This document shows positions 17,890 through 25,980 of a stretch of 64,000 bases of DNA, piece by piece (the stretch's first letter is position 1; each line of letters begins with the position of its first letter). A model generated the notes under the pieces. That model was not told the origin of the DNA. It saw only the letters and a list, made by a program, of their open reading frames with translations, and did not search any database. This DNA is from Blastomonas sp. (lineage in GTDB: Bacteria > Pseudomonadota > Alphaproteobacteria > Sphingomonadales > Sphingomonadaceae): positions 1 to 64,000 of the forward strand of contig NZ_JAUCZC010000015.1 in the NCBI RefSeq assembly GCF_030373265.1, written 5' to 3'. Position numbers and translations under genes: made by a program.

Positions 17890-17921
17890 TTCGATATACG
17901 AAATCAACTTCGTAAATCGAA
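17890..17921. promoter_or_regulatory. Paired TTCG-N5-CGAA operators between divergent genes
   Basis: TTCGATATACGAA (17890-17902) and TTCGTAAATCGAA (17909-17921) start 19 bp apart. Together they form a nearly perfect 36-bp palindrome centred at about 17905. The site lies between the CoA-transferase start (17856) and the lyase start (17976) and could control both. Confidence 0.8.
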
Positions 17922-17975
17922 TTAATGGCGGCGTGCCTCCTCTCTCCCGCCCAGCATTACGGAAGGATTTGCTTC

Positions 17976-18770
17976 ATGCGCATCGGCAAGCAGGACGCCC
18001 CCTATACCGCCATCTGCACGTCGGACGCCGACAGCATCACGGTGCGCGGGCATGACCTTTGCGGCGACATCATCGGCAAGATGGATTTCACCAGCTATTT
18101 CTGGCTGCTGGTCACTGGGAACGAACCCACCGACGTGCAGAAGTTCTTCGCCAACGCCGTGCTGGCGGCGATCGCCGAACACGGCCTTGTTCCCAGCGTT
18201 GTTGCCGCGCGGATGACCTACGCCGCCGCGCCCGAAGCGTTTCACAGCGCGGTCGCCGCTGGGCTGCTGGGTTGCGGATCGGTGGTGCTGGGCAGCGCCG
18301 AAGTCGCCGGGCGGTTCTATGCCGATCTGGTGACCGAGGTCGGCGCCACCGGCAAGCAGGCCGCCGAAGTCGCATCCGCCGGCGTGCGCACGCTGCGTGC
18401 CACCAAACAGGCAATCCCGGGCTTTGGCCATCCCCAGCATTCCGCAGGCGATCCGCGCGCGCTGCTGCTGCTGAAAATGGCCGAGGAGCACGGCATCGTC
18501 GGGGAGCATATCGGCATGCTGTATGCGTTGCGCGACTGCCTGCCCGAAACCTTGGGCCGCCCGCTGCCGATCAACGTCAACGGCGCGATCCCGGCGGTGA
18601 TGCTCGACGTCGGCTTTCCGGTCGGGGCGCTCAAGGGCATCTCGCTGCTGGCGCGCACCGCCAGCCTGATCGGCCATCTGCACGAAGAGATCGAACGCCC
18701 GATCGGCTTCATCATGTCGGGCGCGGCGGCGGCTGCGATCGACTATGATGGGCCCGAACCCGCCGCCTGA
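17976..18770 (+). CDS. Citryl-CoA lyase-like protein (citrate synthase fold)
   Basis: This 264-residue protein is a short member of the citrate synthase superfamily. Visible features are FTSYFWLLVTGNEPT, the loop IPGFGHPQHSAGDPR with an active-site His, and the second His in LIGHLHEE. It lacks the large N-terminal part of true citrate synthase and resembles proteins annotated as citryl-CoA lyase. The expected chemistry is cleavage of a 3-hydroxyacyl-CoA into acetyl-CoA and an oxo acid, or the reverse. The ATG at 17976 follows GGAAGGA. The divergent CoA-transferase may supply its CoA ester. Confidence 0.8.
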   Translation: MRIGKQDAPYTAICTSDADSITVRGHDLCGDIIGKMDFTSYFWLLVTGNEPTDVQKFFANAVLAAIAEHGLVPSVVAARMTYAAAPEAFHSAVAAGLLGCGSVVLGSAEVAGRFYADLVTEVGATGKQAAEVASAGVRTLRATKQAIPGFGHPQHSAGDPRALLLLKMAEEHGIVGEHIGMLYALRDCLPETLGRPLPINVNGAIPAVMLDVGFPVGALKGISLLARTASLIGHLHEEIERPIGFIMSGAAAAAIDYDGPEPAA

Positions 18771-18779
18771 CCGGCCAGC

Positions 18780-19472
18780 CTAGCGCGTACAGGCGTCCAG
18801 TCCATCGCGCTGGACGATGCCGATGCGCTGCGCGATATTGTTGCCATAACGCCGGGTGAAACCGCTGGGGTTCTTGACCGAGCGCTTCTTGGGCAATGGT
18901 AAAGCCGCCGCCATCCGCGCCGCCTGGTCGCGGGTCAGCGATCCGGCGCCCTTGCCGAAATAGCGCTGCGCACCCGCCTCGACCCCATAGGTGCCGATCC
19001 CGGTTTCAGCGACGTTGAGATACACCTCCATGATCCGGCGCTTGCCCCAGATCGTCTCGATCAGCACGGTGAACCATGCCTCGAGCCCCTTGCGGAAGAA
19101 GCCGCCGCCCTGCCAGAGGAACACGTTCTTGGCGGTCTGCTGGCTGATCGTCGATCCGCCGCGTATCCGCCCGCCTTGCGCATTGCGCCGCACGGCGTTC
19201 TCGATCGCCTCGCGGTCGAACCCGCTGTGCGTGCAGAATTTGCCGTCCTCGGCAGCGATCGCGGCGGCGATCATATTGCGGTCGATGCGCTCGATCGACG
19301 TCCAGTCGCGCGTCGCCCCATTGGGGTCGGTCAGCATGGTGATCGTGGTCGGCGGCGGGACGAAGCGATAGATCACCACCATCACCAGCGACAGCAGCAC
19401 GAAGCCGAAGATCAGCTTGAAGATCGATGCGATCACCCGGGCGAGGACTCCGCGTTTGCGGGCAGCCATCAT
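18780..19472 (-). CDS. mtgA: Monofunctional peptidoglycan glycosyltransferase
   Basis: This GT51 enzyme of 231 residues polymerises lipid II. An N-terminal transmembrane anchor (FKLIFGFVLLSLVMVVIYRFV) is followed by the catalytic EDGKFCTHSGFD, the RGGSTISQQTAKNVFL motif and RRIMEVYLNVAETG. There is no transpeptidase domain, as expected for MtgA. The start was placed at the ATG pair 19472/19469. It lies just downstream of the DUF192 gene with a 7-bp gap. Confidence 0.94.
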   Translation of the reverse strand: MMAARKRGVLARVIASIFKLIFGFVLLSLVMVVIYRFVPPPTTITMLTDPNGATRDWTSIERIDRNMIAAAIAAEDGKFCTHSGFDREAIENAVRRNAQGGRIRGGSTISQQTAKNVFLWQGGGFFRKGLEAWFTVLIETIWGKRRIMEVYLNVAETGIGTYGVEAGAQRYFGKGAGSLTRDQAARMAAALPLPKKRSVKNPSGFTRRYGNNIAQRIGIVQRDGLDACTR

Positions 19473-19479
19473 GCGGGGC

Positions 19480-19986
19480 TCAGCGCTTGGCTTGCCATTT
19501 GACGATATCGCCAGGCGCGATCCCCAGTTCCGCGGCGCGGCCACCGGCAAGCTCGAGCACCGCAGCCACAGGGCCGTCCGAGCTCACCGCGTCGAGCGAA
19601 TAGGGCGTCGTATTCGCCGCGATGCTCTCGATGCTGCCATCGGCACGCACGAAGATGATGTCGAGCGGGATCACCGTGTTCTTCATCCAGAAGCTGGCGG
19701 GCTTGAGGCTGGGGAACGGGAAAATCATCCCCGCATCGGGCGCCAGCTCGGTGCGGAACATCAGCCCCTGCGCCTGCTCCTGCGACGTGCCAGCGACCTC
19801 GACGGTGAAACTGTGCCGCTTGCCCTTGCTGTCGATGGTCAGCGGCACCAGCGCCAGCCCGGCGGGCGACAGCGCGGAGGCGTCGGCTGCGGGACGCTGA
19901 GCGATCGCATCGCTGGGGGCAGAGGCGTTGCAGGCGACCAGTGCGAGCGTTGCCAGGGTGGTTGCGCACCATTTCATGACCATCAT
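19480..19986 (-). CDS. DUF192 family lipoprotein
   Basis: This protein has a short signal peptide ending in a lipobox-like LVAC and a single DUF192 domain (QAQGLMFRTELAPDAGMIFPF, FWMKNTVIPLDIIFV, VLELAGGRAAELGIAPGD). The family is widespread and its function is unsettled. AGGAGA is very close to the first ATG (19986); the second Met (19983) is better spaced. The gene sits between recX and mtgA with gaps of 5 and 7 bp, suggesting one operon. Confidence 0.87.
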   Translation of the reverse strand: MMVMKWCATTLATLALVACNASAPSDAIAQRPAADASALSPAGLALVPLTIDSKGKRHSFTVEVAGTSQEQAQGLMFRTELAPDAGMIFPFPSLKPASFWMKNTVIPLDIIFVRADGSIESIAANTTPYSLDAVSSDGPVAAVLELAGGRAAELGIAPGDIVKWQAKR

Positions 19987-19991
19987 TTCTC

Positions 19992-20549
19992 CTAAAAATC
20001 CTCTTCAAGCCCCGCGATCTGATCCATGCTATCGGCGAAAACGATACGCCGAGCGAGTGCAAAATCATGCCCAGCGCGGATAAACGCCTGCAACTGCCTG
20101 CGCCTCTTGTCCGGATCGGCGGGCTGATCGGCAAAGGCGCCGATCCGCTTGCGCTTGGCAAAGGCCAGCGCCGCGCTCACCGCCTGGTCTTTGCCCGCCG
20201 CGCGCATCTCTCCGCGATCGGGCTCCTTGACCCCGGCTGCGGTCAGCGCCTGTTCGACGCGGCGCGCACCATAGCCCCGGCGCAGCAGCGCCCCGCCCTT
20301 CATCGCGGCATACGCGGCATCGTCGACATAGCCCAGCTCCGCGCACCGGTCGGCCAGCGCCACCAGATCGGGCGGGACGTCCCCGTCCCAGCCGCGCTCG
20401 CGCAATTTGCGCTCCAGATACTGCACAAGCTTCGCCCGGGTCGAGGCGAACCGTCCCAGATAATGCAGCGCAAGATCCCGCAGGCTCGTCTCGTTGAGCG
20501 GCTTGGGCGGGCGGCGTTCGGCCCGGCTGGATCGCGATTTGGAAAACAT
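19992..20549 (-). CDS. recX: RecX family regulatory protein
   Basis: RecX binds RecA filaments and modulates recombination. The 185-residue product has the three-helix repeats of the family: LRDLALHYLGRFASTRAKLVQYL, DRCAELGYVDDAAYA and GYGARRVEQALTAAGV. The start was placed at ATG 20549 (MFSKSRSSRAERRP), preceded by AAGG, rather than at the upstream Met at 20624. recA is not adjacent, which is common in Alphaproteobacteria. The DUF192 gene starts 5 bp downstream. Confidence 0.88.
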   Translation of the reverse strand: MFSKSRSSRAERRPPKPLNETSLRDLALHYLGRFASTRAKLVQYLERKLRERGWDGDVPPDLVALADRCAELGYVDDAAYAAMKGGALLRRGYGARRVEQALTAAGVKEPDRGEMRAAGKDQAVSAALAFAKRKRIGAFADQPADPDKRRRQLQAFIRAGHDFALARRIVFADSMDQIAGLEEDF

Positions 20550-20674
20550 GCGCCTTGTTTGTGCCACAGTCGGGTCGAAATTTGAACGCCTGTCATCGGT
20601 TAGAGCGCTAGGCAGATTTATCATGGGGGTGAGAATGCGCCACGGTCCTGTTCATCCCCGAGCCATTTGATTAT

Positions 20675-20697
20675 GGGCAGATCGCAAAGCTCTGCCC
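20675..20697. promoter_or_regulatory. Perfect 7-bp dyad upstream of the acyl-AMP ligase gene
   Basis: GGGCAGA (20675-20681) and TCTGCCC (20691-20697) flank 9 bases in the 134-bp gap between recX and the ligase gene. It could be an operator or a leader hairpin; nothing else in the gap stands out. Confidence 0.35.
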
Positions 20698-20758
20698 TAC
20701 AAGCGTCGAGACGCCGGCCAACCGGCACCGCGCACAGGAAAGCAACGGGTTAACACGC

Positions 20759-22486
20759 ATGACTGAACTGCAGCCGACACCAACCGCCGACAGCCTTGCG
20801 CGACGCTTCGCCGATTTCGCGACGCTGGGCGAAGCGCTCGATTATGCAGCCAGCGGCGCGCGCGGCTTCAACTTCCACGATCCGCGCGGCACATTGGTGC
20901 GGCCCTATCCGTATGCCGAGCTGCGCACCGATGCGCTGGCGCATGCGCGGCGGCTGATCGCGCGCGGCGTGATCCCCGGCGATCGCATCGCCATCGTTGC
21001 CGAGACCAGCGCGGAATTTGCCGCTTTGTTCTTCGGCGCGGTCTATGCCGGTGCGTGGCCGGTTCCGCTGCCCCTGCCCACCAGCTTTGGCGGCAAGGAA
21101 AGCTATGTCGAGCAGCTCGGCGTGCAGCTGCGCTCCAGCGATCCCAAATTCCTGTTCTATCCGGCAGAGCTCGCCGACATGGGCGGCGAAGCCGCGCGAC
21201 GTTGCGGTGTCGAGGGGCTCGACTGGGAAGGCTTTGCCGAAGAAGCAGCGCCCGAGGCCGCGCTTCCCGAAGCCAGCACCGACGATATCTGCTATCTGCA
21301 GTATTCCAGCGGATCGACCCGCTTTCCGCACGGCGTTGCGGTCACCCACTCGGCGCTGCTCAGCAATCTGGCAGCACATTCGCACGGCATGCACGTGGTG
21401 GAAAGCGACCGCTGCATCTCGTGGCTGCCCTGGTATCACGACATGGGGCTGGTCGGCTGCATGCTCTCGATGGTCGCAAACCAGGTCTCGACCGATTATC
21501 TCAAGACCGAGGATTTCGCGCGCCGCCCCCTGGCCTGGCTGGACATGATCAGCCGCAATCCCGGCACCTCGTGCAGCTATTCGCCGACCTTCGGCTATGA
21601 CATTTGCGCGCGCCGCATCGGTAGCCAGTCCAAGGTCGCCGAACGCTTCGACCTGTCGCGATGGCGGCTTGCGGGCAACGGCGCGGACATGATCCGCCCC
21701 GATGTGATGCAGAGCTTCGTCAACGCCTTTGCCGACGCTGGTTTCAAGGCCAGTGCCTTCCTGCCGAGCTATGGCCTGGCCGAAGCGACGCTGGCGGTCA
21801 CGCTGATGCCGCCGGGCGAAGGCATCGTTGTCGATCTGGTCGAGGAACAGCGCCTGTCGGGCGCGCCCGTCGATGCCTCCAGGCCCAAGCGCTATCGCTC
21901 GATCGTCAACTGCGGCAAGGCCTGCCGGGGCATGTCGATCGAAATCCGCAATCCCGATGGCTTGGTGCTGGCCGACCGCGAGATCGGCAAGGTGTGGACG
22001 GCGGGCCCGTCGATCATGCACAGCTATTTCCGCGATCCCGAGGCGACCGACGCGTGCCTGATCGACGGCTGGCTCGATACCGGTGACATGGGCTATATGG
22101 TCGATGGCTATCTGTATATCGTCGGCCGCGCCAAGGACATGATCATCATCAACGGCAAGAACCACTGGCCGCAGGATATCGAATGGGCGGTCGAGCAGCT
22201 TCCCGGCTTCAAATCGGGCGATATCGCCGCGTTCTCGATCACCACGCCTGCGGGTGAGGAAGCACCGGCGGTACTGGTCCAGTGCCGCACCACCGACGAG
22301 GGCGAACGCCGCCGCCTGCGCGATGAAATCCGCGAAAAGGTCCGCTCGATCACCGGCATGAACTGCGTCATCGAGCTGGTGCCGCCGCGCACGCTGCCGC
22401 GCACATCCTCGGGCAAATTGAGCCGCGCCAAGGCACGCAACCTCTACCTGTCGGGCGCCATCCAGCCTTACGAACTGGCAGCCTGA
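20759..22486 (+). CDS. Fatty acyl-AMP ligase (FadD32/FAAL type)
   Basis: This 575-residue adenylate-forming enzyme has the P-loop YLQYSSGSTRFPHGV, the SWLPWYHDMGLVG segment, PSYGLAEATLAVT, the DTGDMGYM motif and GRAKDMIIINGKNHWPQDIEW. The last motif is characteristic of fatty acyl-AMP ligases, which hand an acyl-adenylate to a carrier protein rather than to CoA. A C-terminal RTSSGKLSRAKARNLY carries the catalytic Lys. No carrier protein, polyketide synthase or lipid-synthesis gene is adjacent, so the product is unknown. Confidence 0.9.
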   Translation: MTELQPTPTADSLARRFADFATLGEALDYAASGARGFNFHDPRGTLVRPYPYAELRTDALAHARRLIARGVIPGDRIAIVAETSAEFAALFFGAVYAGAWPVPLPLPTSFGGKESYVEQLGVQLRSSDPKFLFYPAELADMGGEAARRCGVEGLDWEGFAEEAAPEAALPEASTDDICYLQYSSGSTRFPHGVAVTHSALLSNLAAHSHGMHVVESDRCISWLPWYHDMGLVGCMLSMVANQVSTDYLKTEDFARRPLAWLDMISRNPGTSCSYSPTFGYDICARRIGSQSKVAERFDLSRWRLAGNGADMIRPDVMQSFVNAFADAGFKASAFLPSYGLAEATLAVTLMPPGEGIVVDLVEEQRLSGAPVDASRPKRYRSIVNCGKACRGMSIEIRNPDGLVLADREIGKVWTAGPSIMHSYFRDPEATDACLIDGWLDTGDMGYMVDGYLYIVGRAKDMIIINGKNHWPQDIEWAVEQLPGFKSGDIAAFSITTPAGEEAPAVLVQCRTTDEGERRRLRDEIREKVRSITGMNCVIELVPPRTLPRTSSGKLSRAKARNLYLSGAIQPYELAA

Positions 22487-22555
22487 CCGCCCTGCGAGCG
22501 TGATGCTTATCCCTCGCGGGTTTACCGCGGCAGCACCGGGGCGTAGAGTCGGATC

Positions 22556-22984
22556 ATGTCTGCACGACCGTTCTTGATCCGCGCCGACGCTCGTGCTCCG
22601 GCCTGCCAGCCGACCACGCGTCGTGGCTGGGCCGGCGGCCTCATGGCGGCGCTGTTCATCGCGCTTGCGAGCGCGCTGTTGCCCGGCGCGATCCCGGCCA
22701 GCCAGATGGTCGGCTCTGCGTTCAATCCCGCGTCCACGCAGGTTGCGCTTGCCCGCGAGGAAAACGAGCGGACGGGCCTTGGCGCTCCGCAAAGAGATCG
22801 CCAGCAGCCCGAGACCGGCAGCGGTGACGACGGCCCCGCGCTTGCAACGGCGCAATCGGCCCATCCCGGGCCTGCCTTGTCCTATCCCCAGCCTGCCGAC
22901 ATCGACCGCGCAGGCATGCAGCCTCCGGTTACGGTCTTTGTCCTGTCGGGCGCTGGTCCGCGCGCACCGCCCGCCGCCGCCTGA
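22556..22984 (+). CDS. Hypothetical membrane-anchored protein, 142 residues
   Basis: This gene encodes a basic N-terminus, one hydrophobic helix (about 28-50, LMAALFIALASALLPGAIP), and a polar Pro/Gln/Gly-rich region with the segment GSAFNPASTQVALA. Third codon positions are strongly G/C-rich, which supports coding, but I know no family. It lies 69 bp after the acyl-AMP ligase gene on the same strand and may be cotranscribed with it. Confidence 0.5.
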   Translation: MSARPFLIRADARAPACQPTTRRGWAGGLMAALFIALASALLPGAIPASQMVGSAFNPASTQVALAREENERTGLGAPQRDRQQPETGSGDDGPALATAQSAHPGPALSYPQPADIDRAGMQPPVTVFVLSGAGPRAPPAAA

Positions 22985-23186
22985 GCGCAGCCTTCTCTTT
23001 CGTGTGACGCCCTGATCCTGGACCCTGAGCCCAGCGATCCGGCCTGACCGGCCCAGCGCCGCAGGGCCCGTCGTCGCATGGCTGCGCGCCACCGCCATCA
23101 TGCGCGCCCTCCACGCGACGGCGCGACCCAGGCGTGCGCCCTATCTGTGGCGCCACGCCGAGACCATTTTCATCCGAAAGACACCT

Positions 23187-23516
23187 ATGACCCAGGAAAA
23201 CCACTCCGCACCGCGCGAACCCGCGGCGCATGACCCCGACGCGAACGGCCGCAAGCAACACATCAAGACGCTCTTCACCCGCTACCCGGCGATCTCCAAC
23301 GACGAGCGCCGCGAGCTTACCACCTATCTGAAAACCGGTCCGCTGCTCGAGATCGGGCTGCTGAAGGGCGACGAAACCATCCGCTACAAGATCGCCGCCT
23401 TCGAACAGGAACAGCAAAAAGCGCTCGACTATTCGCCTGTGAGCATCATCGTGCTGCTGGTGATCTTCGTGCTTTTGGCGCTGGTGTTGACAGCTCTTTG
23501 GGATATGGGTTCATAA
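23187..23516 (+). CDS. Small tail-anchored membrane protein, 110 residues
   Basis: The product has a soluble, charged N-terminus with HIKTLFTRYPAISNDERREL and a block GLLKGDETIRYKIAAFEQE. One C-terminal hydrophobic helix (SIIVLLVIFVLLALVLTALW) follows, then a very short tail. The pattern resembles anti-sigma-factor-like or tail-anchored signalling proteins, but no motif proves it. The gene lies between the unknown membrane protein and the hybrid kinase. The ATG at 23187 (MTQENHSAP) is the most plausible start. Confidence 0.6.
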   Translation: MTQENHSAPREPAAHDPDANGRKQHIKTLFTRYPAISNDERRELTTYLKTGPLLEIGLLKGDETIRYKIAAFEQEQQKALDYSPVSIIVLLVIFVLLALVLTALWDMGS

Positions 23517-23651
23517 CAGACGCGCACTCGGCGGCCGGGCCGGCCTTGCCAGGACCCGGCCGCCACGCGAATGGAACGCTATGCGCGGTGAGTGGTTGGG
23601 TGCGGACGGAATGCGTGATCTAGCGGGGCAAATCGTGTTGGCTGTGAAATC

Positions 23652-25835
23652 GTGACATCGATGCCGCCAGTCTGCAGTCCTGCCACGGGCTGGACCGAAA
23701 CCGATCGGCTGGCTGCGCTGCTGCGCTACGGCATTATCGACACCCCCAAAGAGGCTGAATTCGAGGACATCGTCCGGCTGGCGAGCGACGTCTTCGATGC
23801 CCCGATCGCCGTGGTCAACCTGATCGCGTCCGATCGGCAATGGTTCAAGGCGGAGGTCGGCATCGGCGCACGCGAGCTGCCGCTGGATGTCTCGATCTGC
23901 GCGCATGCCATCCTGCAGGATGATCTGTTCATCGTGCCCGACACGCTGCTCGACGACCGGTTCCGCAACAATCCGCTCGTGAACGTCGAGGGCGGCCTGC
24001 GCTTCTACGCCGGCGCCCTGCTCAAGACCGAGGAAGGCCTGCCGCTGGGCACGGTGTGCGTGCTCGACCGCGCACCGCGCCCCGACGGCGTCACCGAGCG
24101 CCAGCGGCTGACGCTCGAGGTGCTGGCGCGCCAGGTGATGACCCAGCTCGATCTGCGCCGGGCCATCGTCCAGCGCGACGAGCGGTCGATGGTGCTCGAA
24201 GCCGAAAACGCCCGCCGGATCGCTGCCGAAGAGGCGCGCAGCCAGAGCGAGACGCGCTATCTCGATCTGTTCAGCGCGATCGACGCAGGGCTTTGCGTGT
24301 TCGAGATGCGCTATGATGAACACGGTCGCGGGGCCGATTATCGGTTCCTCGAGGTCAACAGGGCCTTTGCGACGCACACCGGGCTGGAGAATGCGCAGGG
24401 CCGCTGGATCCGCGACATGGTCCCGTCGCACGACCAATACTGGTTCGACGTGTATGGCGATGTCGCCCGCACCGGCCAGTCGGTGCGCGTGCAGAACCTC
24501 GCCACCGGGCTCGGCAACCGGTGGTTCGATGTCCATGCCTTCCGCATCGGTAAGCCCGAGGACCGGCAGGTCGCAGCATTGTTTACTGATATCACGGCAA
24601 GACGGAAATCGGAGCAGGAGCTGCACGAGCTCAACCAGACGCTGGAAGAGCGGGTCACCGAGGTTGTGGCAGAGCGCGAGGCCACGGCTGAAGCCTTGCG
24701 CCAGTCGCAGAAGATGGAGGCGATCGGCCAGCTCACCGGGGGCCTCGCGCATGACTTCAACAACATGCTCACCGGTGTGATCGGCAGCCTCGATCTCATC
24801 CGTCGCTTTCTGGACTCGGGCAAGACCCAGCAGGTGTGGCGCTATCTCGATGCCGCCGAAACCTCCGCCCAGCGCGCCGCCGCGCTGACCGCGCGGCTGC
24901 TCGCCTTCGGGCGGCGCCAGTCGCTCGACATCCGGCCGACCGACGTCAACCAGCTCGTCTGTGGCATGGAGGACCTGCTGCGCCGCACATTGGGCGAACA
25001 GGTCGATATGGCGATCGAGCTGGCCAAACCCCTGCGCCCCGCCAGCACCGATGCCAACCAGCTCGAAAGCGCGCTGCTCAACCTGTGCATCAACGCGCGC
25101 GATGCGATGCCCGACGGCGGCCATCTGACCATCGAGACGACCACGATGCAGCTCGACAAGGGCTTTTCCGACACCGGCGAAGACCTCCAACCAGGCGATT
25201 ATGTCGTGCTCAGCGTCTCCGATGACGGCCAGGGGATGAGCGAAGAGACCATGACCAAGGTATTCGAGCCGTTCTTCACCACCAAACCGATCGGCCAGGG
25301 CACCGGGCTCGGCCTGTCGATGATCTACGGCTTCCTCAAGCAATCGGGCGGGCATGTCCGCCTGTATTCGGTGCTGGGCAAGGGAACGAGCGTGAAGCTG
25401 TTCCTGCCGTGCAGCGACGCTCCCATCGCCCCAGCCGAACCGCGCGCCGCAGCGATGCCTGCAGGCACCGGTGAAACCGTGCTGGTGGTCGAGGACGATG
25501 CCGCGGTGCGGATGGTGATCGTCAACGTGCTCGACGAGCTGGGCTACGCCGCGTGCGAGGCCGACGACGCCGATGGGGCCTTGTCTATCCTGCAGTCAGA
25601 CCGGAAAATTGATCTGCTGATCTCGGATGTCGGCCTGCCCGGACTCAACGGCCGACAGCTCGCGGAAATCGCGCGCCAGGACCGCCCGGGACTCAAGGTG
25701 TTGTTCGTCACCGGCTATGCGCAGGGGGCCGCGGTGCGCAGCGGTTTCCTCGATCACGGCATGGACATGCTCACCAAGCCGTTCCAGATCGACACGCTCG
25801 CCATCAAGGTGCGGCAGATGCTCACCCTGTCATGA
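23652..25835 (+). CDS. Hybrid sensor histidine kinase/response regulator (GAF-PAS-HisKA-HATPase-REC)
   Basis: This 727-residue cytoplasmic signalling protein has a GAF domain (about 15-165), a PAS domain (about 205-315), a short coiled coil, a HisKA domain with the phospho-accepting His367 in GGLAHDFNNML, an HATPase domain (NLCINARDAMP, DDGQGM, GQGTGLGLSMIYGF) and a receiver domain with the phosphorylated Asp659 in LLISDVGLPGLNG. No transmembrane helix is visible. The start is GTG 23652 or ATG 23661. The GAF domain resembles that of cytosolic stress and light-type kinases, but the signal is unknown. No partner regulator is adjacent. Confidence 0.93.
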   Translation: MTSMPPVCSPATGWTETDRLAALLRYGIIDTPKEAEFEDIVRLASDVFDAPIAVVNLIASDRQWFKAEVGIGARELPLDVSICAHAILQDDLFIVPDTLLDDRFRNNPLVNVEGGLRFYAGALLKTEEGLPLGTVCVLDRAPRPDGVTERQRLTLEVLARQVMTQLDLRRAIVQRDERSMVLEAENARRIAAEEARSQSETRYLDLFSAIDAGLCVFEMRYDEHGRGADYRFLEVNRAFATHTGLENAQGRWIRDMVPSHDQYWFDVYGDVARTGQSVRVQNLATGLGNRWFDVHAFRIGKPEDRQVAALFTDITARRKSEQELHELNQTLEERVTEVVAEREATAEALRQSQKMEAIGQLTGGLAHDFNNMLTGVIGSLDLIRRFLDSGKTQQVWRYLDAAETSAQRAAALTARLLAFGRRQSLDIRPTDVNQLVCGMEDLLRRTLGEQVDMAIELAKPLRPASTDANQLESALLNLCINARDAMPDGGHLTIETTTMQLDKGFSDTGEDLQPGDYVVLSVSDDGQGMSEETMTKVFEPFFTTKPIGQGTGLGLSMIYGFLKQSGGHVRLYSVLGKGTSVKLFLPCSDAPIAPAEPRAAAMPAGTGETVLVVEDDAAVRMVIVNVLDELGYAACEADDADGALSILQSDRKIDLLISDVGLPGLNGRQLAEIARQDRPGLKVLFVTGYAQGAAVRSGFLDHGMDMLTKPFQIDTLAIKVRQMLTLS

Positions 25836-25980
25836 TTTGCGAGGTGATCCCCGCCGCACACCGCATGCCCCTTGCACTTTCTCACTGTATTGATATCTTA
25901 ACACAGTAAGACTTATCGCTTGCCTGCAAGGGCAACTCGCCTCATTTTGGGCGGAAAGCTGGAACGGGAGCGCATACGGC

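Noticed and set aside
20750-23101. A 783-codon open frame on the minus strand
   Set aside because: It is antisense to the acyl-AMP ligase and the following gene. It has no motif and an Arg/Gly/Ala-rich composition typical of shadow frames in GC-rich DNA.
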